Shown one piece after another: positions 18,278 to 27,298 of a stretch of 64,000 bases of DNA. The stretch's first letter is position 1, and each line of letters starts with the position of its first letter. The notes below the pieces were generated by a model. It had not been told where the DNA came from. It saw only the letters and a program-made list of their open reading frames with translations, and ran no database searches. Location of the stretch: positions 434,001 to 498,000 of the forward strand of contig JAXMAN010000001.1 of the NCBI GenBank assembly GCA_046350355.1, written 5' to 3'. The translations under genes and the position numbers were made by a program. This DNA is from UBA966 sp046350355. GTDB lineage: Bacteria; Planctomycetota; Phycisphaerae; Phycisphaerales; SM1A02.

Positions 18278-19180
18278 TCAGGGCACGCGCGTCCAGCCCG
18301 CGCCCGGATCGAAGGACTCCATCGCCTTCGCGGCCTCCTCGGTGCCCTCGCCCAGGTCGCGCTGGTAGATGACGCCCGCGTCGCTGGCGATGAAGGTCAT
18401 CACGCCCGTGCGGCCGTAGTCCGCGGGCGAGGCGACGACCGCCCAGCCGGCCACGAGCCGTCCATCCTTCAGGAAGCTCTCCGCGCCGCCCGGGGCCGCG
18501 GGGCCCTGCTGCAGCAGCAGCCGGTAGAGGTAGCCGTTGAAGGGCAGGCGCTCGCCCTTGCCGTCGCGCCGCGCGGCCGCCTCGGCGAGCACGGGACCGA
18601 TCGGCGAGGGCTCCTCGCCGCCGGCCGCGGGCCAGTAGAGGCCATCCTTCTTGCCGGGCGAGCTCATCAGCCGCTGCGCGTAGTGCTTCACGCCGCAGCT
18701 GTCGGGATCCGCGGCGAAGTACTGCGCCTGCGCGTCCACGAGCGTGCGCAGCGCCTCGATGGTCTGCAGCTCGTTGCGGCCGATGCGGCGGTTCTCCACC
18801 TCCTCGACGCCGGCGGCGGTGTCGAAGCGCCAGCCGTCCTTGCCCTTGACCAGCGGCACCGCGAAGGGGTCCTTGTCCTCGCCGATCAGGAGCGTCGCGC
18901 CGTCCTGGCCGTCCATCTTCACCTCGCAGCCGGACTCGACCTTGCGCGCGAAGACGATCAGGTCGTCGCGGTCCTGCTGCCCGTCGCCGCTGCGCAGCTC
19001 GTCGGTGCGCTCGCCGAAGAGGCGGTGGAGCTGCGCGCGGTCCTGCGTGCGCACGGCGGTGTCGAGCGCCTTCGCGGCGTCCTGCGGGGTCTGGAAGGTC
19101 GCCTGCGACTGGCATCCGGCGAGCGCCGCGAGCGCGCCGAGCAGGAGGGCGGGAAGGAGGGCGATGGTGCGGTGCGTCAT
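18278..19180 (-). CDS. DUF2950 family lipoprotein
   Basis: A 300-residue exported protein of the DUF2950 family, function unknown. The N-terminus is a lipoprotein signal ending ALAALAGC (Cys about residue 20). The diagnostic block RIGRNELQTIEALRTLVDAQ is followed by YFAADPDSCGVKHYAQRLMSS, PGKKDGLYWP and EEPSPIGPVLAEA, then a C-terminal VVASPADYGRTGVMTF. These proteins are commonly encoded next to DUF3300 proteins, as here: it lies about 100 nt downstream of the DUF3300 gene on the same strand. Because the DUF3300 tail has lost frame, that gene's main reading frame runs on into this one. Confidence 0.88.
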   Translation of the reverse strand: MTHRTIALLPALLLGALAALAGCQSQATFQTPQDAAKALDTAVRTQDRAQLHRLFGERTDELRSGDGQQDRDDLIVFARKVESGCEVKMDGQDGATLLIGEDKDPFAVPLVKGKDGWRFDTAAGVEEVENRRIGRNELQTIEALRTLVDAQAQYFAADPDSCGVKHYAQRLMSSPGKKDGLYWPAAGGEEPSPIGPVLAEAAARRDGKGERLPFNGYLYRLLLQQGPAAPGGAESFLKDGRLVAGWAVVASPADYGRTGVMTFIASDAGVIYQRDLGEGTEEAAKAMESFDPGAGWTRVP

Positions 19181-19278
19181 GGTGCGTGCCTGGAGTGCGT
19201 GGCGCGTGGAGCGCGCGAGGCGTGTGCGAATCGGTGGCGTGCGTGGGTGTGGGATGCGTGCGTGCGCGAAGCGTCGTC

Positions 19279-20632
19279 TCAGCGGCGACCGCCGCCGCCG
19301 CGCGCGCCGCCGCCCATGCCGCCCGCGGCGCGGGGGCGCCGCCGCCGCGGCTCTGCGCGCCGCGCGCGCTCGCCGCCTGCGACTGGCGTCCGCCGTTGAA
19401 GGCGCTGGGCGTCTGCTGGCGCGTCGGCATCGAGCCGCTGTTCGCCGCCGCCGGCATGCGCGCCGGCATCGTGCTGGGCATCGCGCCGGGCGAGCCCGCG
19501 CCGCCGCGCGCGGCGTGTTCGTCGTGGCCGGACGCGTCGCGCCTGCGCCCAGGCGCGAGCCGTCCGCACCCGCGGCGCCGGCGCCCGCGCCTCCCACGCG
19601 GCCCGCGCCGCCCGCGGGCATCGTGCTCGCGCCGCCGGGGCGCTTGGACGCGCCCGCGCCGCCGCGGAACTCCGCGGCTCGGCTGGGCTCGCTCGTGGCC
19701 AGGCGCTTGTCGCGGTTGGGCGCGAAGGCGTTGCCCTCGTTGCCCACGCGGTCGGCGTTGCCGCGGCGGTTGATCGTGTCGCGGTCGACGCGGTTGCCGT
19801 TGCCGATGTTGTTCCCGTTGCCGATGTTCGTGTTGCCGCTGCCGATGTTCACGTCGCCGTTGATCTTGATGTTGGTCTCGTTGCCCCAGTGGCCGTGGTA
19901 GTGGTAGCCCCAGCCGACGCAGCCGCGTCCCCAGTAGCAGTCCATGTCGGCGATGATCAGCCCCGCCGCGACGCCCAGGCCGAAGCCGATCACGCCCGCG
20001 GCGACGGTGTAGTTGGGGCTCGAGACGTAGACGACCGACGGGTTGTAGACCGGCACGTAGACGATCTGCGGATCCGTCGGCGTGATGTAGACGACGTTCT
20101 CCTTCATCAGCACCGTCTGCTGCGGCGTGGTGACGAGCGCGCCGTTGCCGTAGGCGATGCGGCGCAGCTTCTGCACCTCCTCCATCAGCTCCTTGCCCTG
20201 CGTCAGGTACGCCTGGCCGAGCGCGATCGTCCAGTCCGGATACTCCGCGAGCATCTTGATGACCTCGGGCACCTGCGCGACCGCCGCGACCGGCGGCTCC
20301 CAGCCCTTGGCGCCCGCCTGCTTCGCGTCGCCGCCGCGCGCGACGAAGGCCGCCGCATCCTTCACCTCGTCGGGATAGACCGCCGCAGCCATCGTGTTGG
20401 CCAGGAGCGAGTCCGGATAGAGCGCGATCGGCCCCACCAGCGTGGAGAGCTCCTCGCGGCTGAAGCGGTTGGACGAGGGCGTCTGGACCGTGCCCCCGCC
20501 GGGCGCCGTCACCTGCGCGGGCTCGGGGAGCAGGGCGGGCGCGGCGAGCGCCGTCGCCGCGACGGCCGCCAGCGCCGTGCCCGGAAGCAGGATGCGACCC
20601 ACCAGCAGTGCCGACCGGGAAACCCGCGCCAT
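19279..20632 (-). pseudogene. DUF3300 family exported protein, C-terminal tail disrupted by two apparent frameshifts
   Basis: The N-terminal ~350 residues are intact: a signal sequence (MARVSRSALLVGRILLPG...), then the DUF3300 domain with FSREELSTLVGPIALYPDSL, LAEYPDWTIALGQAYL and IVYVPVYNPSVVYV, a hydrophobic Gly-rich helix and an Asn/Gly-rich repeat (NIGSGNTNIGNGNNIGNGN). Beyond about 19510 the frame becomes Arg/Ala-rich and reads into the DUF2950 gene. The expected Gly/Gln/Pro-rich ending continues in a second frame (PSTMPARMPAA to RGAQSRGGGAPAPRAA) and finishes in a third (GGMGGGARGGGGRR, stop 19279-19281). Two single-base indels, near 19505-19515 and 19330-19345, would restore one protein. 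An AAGGAG lies 7 nt before the ATG. Sequencing error in GC-rich repeats is as likely as true decay. Confidence 0.75.
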
Positions 20633-20737
20633 GTCATGCTCCTTGCATGTCGGCCCGCCGCGCGCCGCGCACCGGCGCGGGCGGACAGGCCAGCGGGGCA
20701 GGGTACCCGCGCGTCCCGGCGCCCCGGGGGCGGCTTC

Positions 20738-20743
20738 TATACT
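20738..20743 (+). promoter_or_regulatory. Putative -10 box (TATACT) of nuoH
   Basis: TATACT 11 nt before the ATG at 20755, which supports this start over longer in-frame ones. Confidence 0.5.
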
Positions 20744-20754
20744 CCCCGCTCCCC

Positions 20755-21990
20755 ATGCACGCGATTTCCGACTTCGTCTCCAGCATCTTCCCCGCCGGCA
20801 CGCCCATCGCGCAGCTGGTCACGAGCGTGCTGGTGGTCGTGCTGGCGCTCCACGTGATCCTCGGCGCCTGCGCCTACAGCATCTGGCTCGAGCGCCGCCT
20901 CTCCGCGTGGATGCAGGACCGCGTCGGCCCCAACCGCGTGGGCCCCTTCGGCCTGCTGCAGCCGCTGGCCGACGGCCTCAAGTTCATCATGAAGGAGGAC
21001 TACACGCCGGCGGGAGTCGACCGCGCGATGTTCTTCCTCGCGCCGGCCTTCCTGGCGATCCCCGCGCTCGTCGGCTTCGTCGTCATCCCCTGGGGCGGCA
21101 CGCTGGACCTCGCGAGCATCCCCTTCCTCGGCCTGACCGGCAGCGTCAAGCTCGTCGGCGCGGACGTGAACATCGGCGTCGTCTACATGCTGGCGATCGC
21201 CAGCCTCAGCGTCTACGGCGTCGCGCTGGGCTCGTGGGCCTCGAACAACAAGTTCGCCTTCCTGGGCGGCCTGCGCGCCTCCGCGCAGATCATCAGCTAC
21301 GAGATCCCGATGGGGGTCTCGCTGCTCTGCGTCGTCCTGATGGCCGGCAGCTTCGTCCCGAGCGAGATCGTCGCGCAGCAGCAGCACGGCGTCTGGAACA
21401 TCGTGCAGCAGCCCCTGGCCGCGCTCCTCTTCTACGTCTGCATGCTGGCGGAGACCAACCGCCTGCCCTTCGACCTCGCGGAGTGCGAGAGCGAGCTCGT
21501 CGGCGGCTACCACACCGAGTACTCGAGCATGCGCTTCGCGCTCTTCTTCCTGGCCGAGTACTTCAACATGATCGCGGGCGCCGCGCTCTTCGCGGTCCTC
21601 TTCCTGGGCGGCTGGAGCGTGAACCCCTTCGGCTCGCTGCTGCCCTTCGACCTGCCGGCGGCGGGCGGCCTGCCGCTGGTCCTCGCGCAGATCGGCGTCA
21701 TGGCGGGCAAGACCTTCCTGCTGCTGAGCCTGGCGATCGCGCTGCGCTGGACGCTGCCGCGCTTCCGCTTCGACCAGCTCATGCGCCTGGCGTGGGAGGG
21801 CATGATCCCCACCGCGCTGCTGGTGCTGCTGTGCACCGCGGTCTTCGTCTACTTCGGAATGACCTCGTGGATGTGGGTGGGCAGCCTGATCTGCTTCGCC
21901 ATCGTCTACTTCGTCGGGCCGAAGCTGCCGACCAACGCGAACCCCAACGCGCGCATCGCGCTCATTGGCAGCCGCTACATGCCGGCGTGA
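20755..21990 (+). CDS. nuoH: NADH-quinone oxidoreductase subunit H
   Basis: A 411-residue integral membrane subunit of complex I, forming part of the quinone-binding chamber. Family signatures are RRLSAWMQDRVGPNRVGPFG (with LQPLADGLKFIMKEDY next), GSWASNNKFAFLGGLR followed by SAQIISYEIPMG, and AETNRLPFDLAECESELV with GGYHTEYSSMRFALFFLAEY. About eight hydrophobic segments are visible. Unusually it stands alone: neighbours are a DUF3300 gene and a small hypothetical/radA pair, with no other nuo gene in the window, so the complex I genes of this organism must be dispersed. It converges on the 68-aa gene. Confidence 0.94.
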   Translation: MHAISDFVSSIFPAGTPIAQLVTSVLVVVLALHVILGACAYSIWLERRLSAWMQDRVGPNRVGPFGLLQPLADGLKFIMKEDYTPAGVDRAMFFLAPAFLAIPALVGFVVIPWGGTLDLASIPFLGLTGSVKLVGADVNIGVVYMLAIASLSVYGVALGSWASNNKFAFLGGLRASAQIISYEIPMGVSLLCVVLMAGSFVPSEIVAQQQHGVWNIVQQPLAALLFYVCMLAETNRLPFDLAECESELVGGYHTEYSSMRFALFFLAEYFNMIAGAALFAVLFLGGWSVNPFGSLLPFDLPAAGGLPLVLAQIGVMAGKTFLLLSLAIALRWTLPRFRFDQLMRLAWEGMIPTALLVLLCTAVFVYFGMTSWMWVGSLICFAIVYFVGPKLPTNANPNARIALIGSRYMPA

Positions 21991-22005
21991 TCCCGCCCGC
22001 GGCGC

Positions 22006-22212
22006 TCAGCCGCGGCGGCGCAGCGCGCGCATCTGTCCCACCCAGGCGCCGTACTCGATCGCCGCGCGCCGGCGCGCGCCCGCGTCGGGCATGCGCGCAG
22101 GGTCGGTGCCGAAGGCCGTCTCCATGCGCCAGCGCCAGTAGGGACCGCGCAGGCGGAAGCGGGTCTTCGCGCCCAGCAGGAAGAGGTTCCAGAGTCCGGA
22201 GAGGGTGCGCAT
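22006..22212 (-). CDS. Small basic hypothetical protein (68 aa)
   Basis: A short Arg-rich protein: LWNLFLLGAKTRFRLRGPYW then RWRMETAFGTDP and EYGAWVGQMRALRRRG. No family or membrane segment assigned. Support comes from its regular aromatic/basic pattern, its fit between nuoH and radA, and a TATCCT box 12 nt before the ATG. It is convergent with nuoH (15 nt) and divergent from radA. Confidence 0.55.
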   Translation of the reverse strand: MRTLSGLWNLFLLGAKTRFRLRGPYWRWRMETAFGTDPARMPDAGARRRAAIEYGAWVGQMRALRRRG

Positions 22213-22224
22213 GCGCGTCGGGGA

Positions 22225-22230
22225 AGGATA
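22225..22230 (-). promoter_or_regulatory. Putative -10 box (TATCCT) of the 68-aa gene
   Basis: Minus-strand TATCCT 12 nt before the ATG at 22212. Confidence 0.4.
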
Positions 22231-22324
22231 GGGCGCGCGAGCGCGACCGCGCTGCGCCCGCGTCCGCCTCGCGCGCCGCCCGCGCGCAACCGCCTCGGTA
22301 CCCAGATGCTGCAGCGCCTGCTCC

Positions 22325-22330
22325 TACACT
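22325..22330 (+). promoter_or_regulatory. Putative -10 box (TACACT) of radA
   Basis: TANNNT hexamer 10 nt before the ATG at 22341; no Shine-Dalgarno. Confidence 0.45.
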
Positions 22331-22340
22331 CGCAGACGCG

Positions 22341-23828
22341 ATGGCGAAGGCGCATGTCAGCTTCCTCTGCCGCGAGTGCGGGAACACCCAGCCCAAGTGG
22401 ATGGGCAAATGCCCCGACTGCGGCGCCTGGGACGCGCTCGAGCGCTTCACGGAGGCGCCCGAGCTCGCGCCGACGCACCGCGCCCCCGCCGCGGGCGACG
22501 ACGCGGGCGCCGGCACCGGCGCGCGCACGCCGCGGCGCGCGCAGTCGCTCGCGGAGGTGAAGCCGCTGGACGCGCCGCGCCTGCCCACGGGCATCGCCGA
22601 GCTCGACCGCGTCCTCGGCGGCGGCCTCGTCCCCGGCAGCGTCGCGCTGTTGGGCGGCGATCCCGGCATCGGCAAGAGCACGCTGCTGCTGCAGGCCGCG
22701 GCCGCGCTCTCCGACGGCGGCCAGCGCGTCCTCTACGCCAGCAGCGAGGAGAGCGCCGCTCAGGTGAAGCTGCGCGCCGAGCGCCTCGAGGGCGCCGCCG
22801 CCGGCGACCGCGCGCGCGACGCCAACCTGCTGCTGCTCGCCGAACCCAACATCGCGATCGTCGTCGAGGAGGCGCGCCGCATCCGGCCCGCGCTGCTCGT
22901 CGTCGACTCGATCCAGCTCCTCTACCGCGGCGACGTCGACGCCGTCCCCGGCAGCGCGACGCAGCTTCGCCGCTGCTGCCTCGACCTCGTCGCCTTCGCC
23001 AAGACCACCGGCACCGCCGTCGCGGTCGTCGGCCATGTCACCAAGGAGGGCGATCTCGCCGGCCCGAAGCTGCTCGAGCACCTCGTCGACGTCGTGCTCG
23101 CCTTCGAGGGCGACCGCCACCACGCCTACCGCGTCGTGCGCGGCGTGAAGAACCGTTTCGGCAGCACGCAGGAGGTCGGCCTCTTCGAGATGACCGGCGC
23201 GGGCCTCGCGCAGGTCGAGGAGGCGACGCTCGCCGGCGACGCGCGCGCGGGACCGGGCATGGTCTTCGCCTCGGTGCTCGCGGGCTCGCGCGTGCTGCTC
23301 GCGGAGATCCAGGCGCTCACCGCGGCCGGCCTGCTCGGCGCCGCCAAGCGCCGCGCGAGTGGGCTCGACGCCGCGCGCCTGGCGATGCTCATCGCGGTGC
23401 TCGAGAAGCACGGCGGCCTGCGCCTGGGGGACCAGGACATCTACGCCTCCGCGCTGGGCGGCATGAAGATCGCCGAGCCCGCCGCGGACATGGCGATCGC
23501 GCTCGCGGTGGCGGGGGCCTTCCTCGGCCGCGACGCGGGCGCGGGCGCCGTCGCCATCGGCGAGATCGCGCTCTCGGGCGAGGTGCGTTCGGTTCGCCAG
23601 ATCGAGCAGCGCGTGCAGACGGCCGCGCGCCGCGGCGCGCGCACGCTGCTCGTGCCCGCCTCGCAGGTCGCCGCCGCCCGCGCGGCGCTCGCGGCCGCTC
23701 CAGCGGGCTCCGGCGCCCCCGGCGGCGCGGAAGCGGTGGGGGTCGCGCACCTGCGCGACGCGCTCGAGCACCTGGGCGCACCCGCCTCCGCGCGTGCGCG
23801 CGGTTCGGGCGGCGTTCGGGCTCGGTGA
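22341..23828 (+). CDS. radA: DNA repair protein RadA
   Basis: A 495-residue RecA-like DNA repair ATPase. The N-terminal zinc finger is FLCRECGNTQPKWMGKCPDC (about residues 8-27). The ATPase domain has Walker A GGDPGIGKST, a VVDSIQLLYRGD Walker B and the RadA-specific KNRFGSTQEVGLFEM. The C-terminal Lon-like domain (DIYASALGGMKIAEPAADMA, AIGEIALSGEVRSV) is complete. It promotes branch migration during recombination. The start at 22341 is the family's usual AKAHVSFLC-type opening and has a TACACT box upstream; longer in-frame starts are not credible. Confidence 0.95.
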   Translation: MAKAHVSFLCRECGNTQPKWMGKCPDCGAWDALERFTEAPELAPTHRAPAAGDDAGAGTGARTPRRAQSLAEVKPLDAPRLPTGIAELDRVLGGGLVPGSVALLGGDPGIGKSTLLLQAAAALSDGGQRVLYASSEESAAQVKLRAERLEGAAAGDRARDANLLLLAEPNIAIVVEEARRIRPALLVVDSIQLLYRGDVDAVPGSATQLRRCCLDLVAFAKTTGTAVAVVGHVTKEGDLAGPKLLEHLVDVVLAFEGDRHHAYRVVRGVKNRFGSTQEVGLFEMTGAGLAQVEEATLAGDARAGPGMVFASVLAGSRVLLAEIQALTAAGLLGAAKRRASGLDAARLAMLIAVLEKHGGLRLGDQDIYASALGGMKIAEPAADMAIALAVAGAFLGRDAGAGAVAIGEIALSGEVRSVRQIEQRVQTAARRGARTLLVPASQVAAARAALAAAPAGSGAPGGAEAVGVAHLRDALEHLGAPASARARGSGGVRAR

Positions 23829-23996
23829 CTTCGGCGCTCGTTCGCCGTTTCGGAAGCATCAAGACCGTGTTCAGGGACGGTTCAGGCACCCTTGGGGCGG
23901 GGGCGGCGGTCCCGCGTCGGGCGCATCCTGCGCCTTCCGCTCCGCCGTCGCTGGCGGAGCTCCTTCCCCCGTGGATCCCGGATCCAGGAGCCGCCC
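23829..23996. other. Intergenic region before the porin array
   Basis: A 168-nt stretch containing a direct repeat of GTTCAGG separated by 4 nt (about 23869-23886). No clear -10 box close to the porin start; transcription of the first porin may begin here or read through from radA. Confidence 0.4.
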
Positions 23997-25508
23997 ATGA
24001 ATCACCGCCTTCTCGCCACGACCGCGAGCGCCGCCGCGCTGCTCGCGGCACTTCCCGCCTTCGGCGCCGACGACGACGCCCTGGCCCGGATGCAGTCGCA
24101 GATCGACGCGCTGAAGAACGCCAACGCGCAGCAGGCCAAGGAGATCCAGGAGCTGCGCGAGTCCAACGGCGAGACCTGGCTCACCGAGAAGCGCGCGGAG
24201 CAGATCCGCGGGGTCGTTCAGGACGTGCTCAGCGACTCCTCCACGCGCGCCAGCCTCCAGGGCGACGGCGCGACCGCGGGCTACGACAAGAACTTCTTCA
24301 TCGCCAGCCCCGACGGCAACTTCCGCCTCAACATCGAGGGCCAGCTCCAGGTCCGCTACGCCTACAACTACATGCCCAGCGCCGCCCTCGCGGGCGCCAA
24401 CGCCGACCGGAGCCAGGTTCAGAACGAGTACGGATTCGAGCTGCGCCGCGTCAAGCTGAACTTCTTCGGCCACGTCTTCGACCCGAGCTGGACCTACCGC
24501 ATGCAGCTCGCGTACGAGCGCGACGGCCAGCTCAGCGGCACGCCGCTGAGCTTCGAGGACGTCTTCATCCAGAAGGCCTTCGAGGGCGGCTTCTACGTCC
24601 GCTTCGGCCAGTGGAAGAACGCCTTCAACTACGAGGAGTTCGCCTCCAGCCGCACGCAGCAGTTCGCCGAGCGCTCGCTCGTCAACCAGTACTACAGCAC
24701 CAAGTTCGTGCAGGGCGTCATGCTGGGCTGGGAGAGCGAGGCGCTGCGCCTCTACGGCTCCTACAACGACGGCGGCGGCAACCGCAACATGCAGGTCATC
24801 CAGACCGGCACGGGCAACCCGACCGAGTGGGCCTTCACCGGCCGCGCGGAGTACAAGCTCGCGGGCGCGTGGGGCGCCTTCAAGGACATGCAGGGCTGGC
24901 GCGGCAGCGACTTCGGCGCGATGCTCGGCCTCGCCGCAAACTGGCAGCGCTCCGGCGGCGACGCCCCCACCAACAAGGCCACCGTCGGCAACGGCAACAT
25001 CCCCAACACGACCGGCACGGGCACCGTCGAGACGCAGTTCACCAACCTCACCTACACCGCCGACCTGAACCTCCGCGGCGACGGCTGGAGCGCGTGGGCC
25101 GCCTTCCTGGGCAACTACCTCTACGGCGGCGGCGCGGCGGTGAACGCCCGCGGCGTCAACGACAGCCTCTCCTACGGCGTCGTCGTGCAGGGCGGCTACT
25201 TCCTCACCGACGCGCTCGAGCTCGTCGCGCGCTACGAGGGACTGTGGGTCGTCTCCGACAACACCAACACCGCGCAGGCGAACGCGCTCATCGACCAGTC
25301 GCTCAACATCCTGACGATCGGCGCGAACTACTACTTCGCCAAGAACGCGGTGAAGCTCACCCTCGACGCCGGCTACGCCTTCAACCCGGTCCGCTTCAGC
25401 AACGGCCTCTTCGGCGAGTCGATCTCGGGCGCCGACTGGCGCGCCTCGCAGACCGGCAACGGCAGCGGCGAGGTCGTCATCCGCGCGCAGATGCAGCTCC
25501 TCTTCTGA
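23997..25508 (+). CDS. Outer-membrane porin, paralogue 1 of 5
   Basis: A 503-residue predicted beta-barrel porin. A cleavable signal (MNHRLLATTASAAALLAALPAFG-, split at about residue 23) precedes a coiled coil (DALARMQSQIDALKNANAQQ), then the array's shared helix beginning WLTEKRAEQIRGVVQDVLSD (about residue 60). The remainder alternates aromatic and polar residues in strands with loops such as NDGGGNRNMQ and GDGWSAWAAFLGN, and ends in QMQLLF, a C-terminal Phe expected for BAM-dependent insertion. Substrate is unknown; the shape resembles phosphate-selective OprO/P porins. AGGAG lies about 6 nt before the ATG. It is most similar to paralogue 2. Confidence 0.85.
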   Translation: MNHRLLATTASAAALLAALPAFGADDDALARMQSQIDALKNANAQQAKEIQELRESNGETWLTEKRAEQIRGVVQDVLSDSSTRASLQGDGATAGYDKNFFIASPDGNFRLNIEGQLQVRYAYNYMPSAALAGANADRSQVQNEYGFELRRVKLNFFGHVFDPSWTYRMQLAYERDGQLSGTPLSFEDVFIQKAFEGGFYVRFGQWKNAFNYEEFASSRTQQFAERSLVNQYYSTKFVQGVMLGWESEALRLYGSYNDGGGNRNMQVIQTGTGNPTEWAFTGRAEYKLAGAWGAFKDMQGWRGSDFGAMLGLAANWQRSGGDAPTNKATVGNGNIPNTTGTGTVETQFTNLTYTADLNLRGDGWSAWAAFLGNYLYGGGAAVNARGVNDSLSYGVVVQGGYFLTDALELVARYEGLWVVSDNTNTAQANALIDQSLNILTIGANYYFAKNAVKLTLDAGYAFNPVRFSNGLFGESISGADWRASQTGNGSGEVVIRAQMQLLF

Positions 25509-25539
25509 CCGCGACCACGCGCGCCGCGCTCCCCGCCAA

Positions 25540-25577
25540 GGGGGCGGATCCGCCCCCCGGGGGGGCGGGTCCGCCCT
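25540..25577. repeat. GC-rich palindromes between porins 1 and 2
   Basis: A perfect 18-bp palindrome GGGGGCGGATCCGCCCCC (540-557 of this kilobase) is followed by a second, GGGCGG-GT-CCGCCC. There is no T-tract, so a factor-independent terminator is not certain; it could also slow or stabilise transcripts between the two porin genes. Confidence 0.6.
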
Positions 25578-25595
25578 CGGGGCGCGGCCGTCCCG

Positions 25596-25601
25596 TAGCC
25601 T
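25596..25601 (+). promoter_or_regulatory. Putative -10 box (TAGCCT) of porin 2
   Basis: TANNNT hexamer 7 nt before the ATG at 25609; no Shine-Dalgarno, unlike porin 1. Confidence 0.4.
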
Positions 25602-25608
25602 TCCCGGG

Positions 25609-27222
25609 ATGCGCCCGTCCTTCCGGAAGCCGCCGCGTTTCGCCCGCCGCACCCCGGCCCTGGGGAGCCTCCTCCTGGCGGCCGGGTCGGCCTCCTGCGC
25701 CTTCGCGCAGGGCGCCGCCTCCGCGCCGGCCGCGCCGCCCGCCGCCTCGCCGGGCGCGGGCCCGATCGCGCTCCCCCCGGATGTCCTGCAGCGCCTCGAG
25801 CGCATGCAGCGCGAGATCGACTCGCTGCGCGAGCAGAACCAACAGCAGGCCGAGCGCATCGACACCCTCCAGCGCTCCACCGGCGAGGCGTGGCTCACCG
25901 AGCAGCGCGCCGAGCAGGTGCGCGGCATCGTCTCCGACGTCCTCGCCGACTCGCAGACGCGCACCAGCCTCCAGGGCGACATCGCCACCGCGGGCTACGA
26001 CAAGAACTTCTTCATCGCCAGCCCCGACGGCAACTACCGCCTCGCCATCGAAGGCAGCATCCAGGCGCGCTTCGCCTACAACAACATCCCGCAGGCCTCG
26101 ATCTCGGGGGCGAACGCGGGGCGCTCGCAGGTGGCCAACGAGTACGGCTTCGAGATGCGCCGCGTGCTGCTGAACTTCTTCGGCCACGTCATCGATCCCT
26201 CGTGGACCTACCGCGTGCAGCTCGCGGCCAACCGCAACGGCGAGCTGAACAACCACGACATCGAGCTCCAGGACGCCTTTATCCAGAAGGCCTTCGACGG
26301 CGGCCTCTTCGTGCGCATGGGCCAGTGGAAGAACTACTTCAACTACGAGGAGATGAACTCCAGCCGAACCCAGCAGTTCGCGGAGCGCTCGCTGCTGAAC
26401 TCCTACTACAGCACGAAGTTCGTGCAGGGCGTCCTGCTGGGCTGGCTCGCCGGGGACACGCAGGTCTACGCCGCCTACAACGACGGCGGCGGCAACCGCA
26501 ACATGCAGATCATGCAGCAGGGGACCGGCAACCCGACCGAGTGGGCCTTCACCGGCCGCGTGCAGCAGAAGCTCGCGGGCGCCTGGTACCAGTTCCTGGA
26601 CATGCAGGGCTGGCGCGGCAGCGAGTTCGGCGCGATGATCGGCCTCGCCGTGAACTGGCAACGCGCGGGCGGACTGCCTCCCACCAACCGTGCGACCCCG
26701 GGCAATGGCTCGCTCCCCGCGGCCGGCGGCGGCGGCACCGTGAACGACCAGATCACGATGTTCAGCTACACCGCGGACCTGAACCTGCGCGGCGACGGCT
26801 GGAGCGCGTGGGCCGCGTTCCTGGGCAACCTGGCCTACGGCGGCGGCGCGGTCGCCAACGCCGTCGGCGTCAACAACAGCAACTCGCTGGGCGCGGTGAT
26901 CCAGGCCGGCTACTTCCTCACCGAGCGGCTCGAGCTCATCGGCCGGTACGAGGGGCTCTGGGTCAGCTCCGACAACAACAACGTGACCTCGGGGAGCGCG
27001 CTCGTCGCGCAGACGCTCAACATCATCACCATCGGCCTGAACTACTACTTCGCGAAGAACGCGGCGAAGCTCACCCTCGACGGCGGCTACTCCTTCGAGC
27101 CCGTGCTCTTCAGCAACGGCATCTACGGCGAGTCGATCTCGGGCGCGGACTGGCGCGTCTCGCAGACGGGCCAGGGCGGCGGCGAGACCGTCGTGCGCGT
27201 GCAGATGCAGCTTCTCTTCTGA
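25609..27222 (+). CDS. Outer-membrane porin, paralogue 2 of 5
   Basis: A 537-residue porin closely related to paralogue 1. It has a longer basic N-terminus before the signal peptide (cleavage likely after CAFAQG), a Pro/Ala linker, a coiled coil (LQRLERMQREIDSLREQNQQ) and the shared helix starting WLTEQRAEQVRGIV at about residue 95. Barrel segments nearly identical to porin 1 include AGYDKNFFIASPDGNYRL, NDGGGNRNMQI and NLRGDGWSAWAAFLGNL. It ends in QMQLLF. High similarity to porin 1 implies recent duplication; divergence is concentrated in presumed surface loops. Confidence 0.85.
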   Translation: MRPSFRKPPRFARRTPALGSLLLAAGSASCAFAQGAASAPAAPPAASPGAGPIALPPDVLQRLERMQREIDSLREQNQQQAERIDTLQRSTGEAWLTEQRAEQVRGIVSDVLADSQTRTSLQGDIATAGYDKNFFIASPDGNYRLAIEGSIQARFAYNNIPQASISGANAGRSQVANEYGFEMRRVLLNFFGHVIDPSWTYRVQLAANRNGELNNHDIELQDAFIQKAFDGGLFVRMGQWKNYFNYEEMNSSRTQQFAERSLLNSYYSTKFVQGVLLGWLAGDTQVYAAYNDGGGNRNMQIMQQGTGNPTEWAFTGRVQQKLAGAWYQFLDMQGWRGSEFGAMIGLAVNWQRAGGLPPTNRATPGNGSLPAAGGGGTVNDQITMFSYTADLNLRGDGWSAWAAFLGNLAYGGGAVANAVGVNNSNSLGAVIQAGYFLTERLELIGRYEGLWVSSDNNNVTSGSALVAQTLNIITIGLNYYFAKNAAKLTLDGGYSFEPVLFSNGIYGESISGADWRVSQTGQGGGETVVRVQMQLLF

Positions 27223-27247
27223 TCAACCCGCTCTGGCGACCGACCCA

Positions 27248-27298
27248 CCGCGCGCGCCCGGCTCCGAAATCGGCGCCGATGCGCGCGCGCGGTATTTC
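27248..27298 (+). terminator. Possible terminator hairpin after porin 2
   Basis: CCGCGCGCG (from 27248) pairs with CGCGCGCGG (to 27290), with an inner GGCTCCGA/TCGGCGCC stem, followed by TATTT. The T-run is short, so the call is moderate. Confidence 0.5.
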
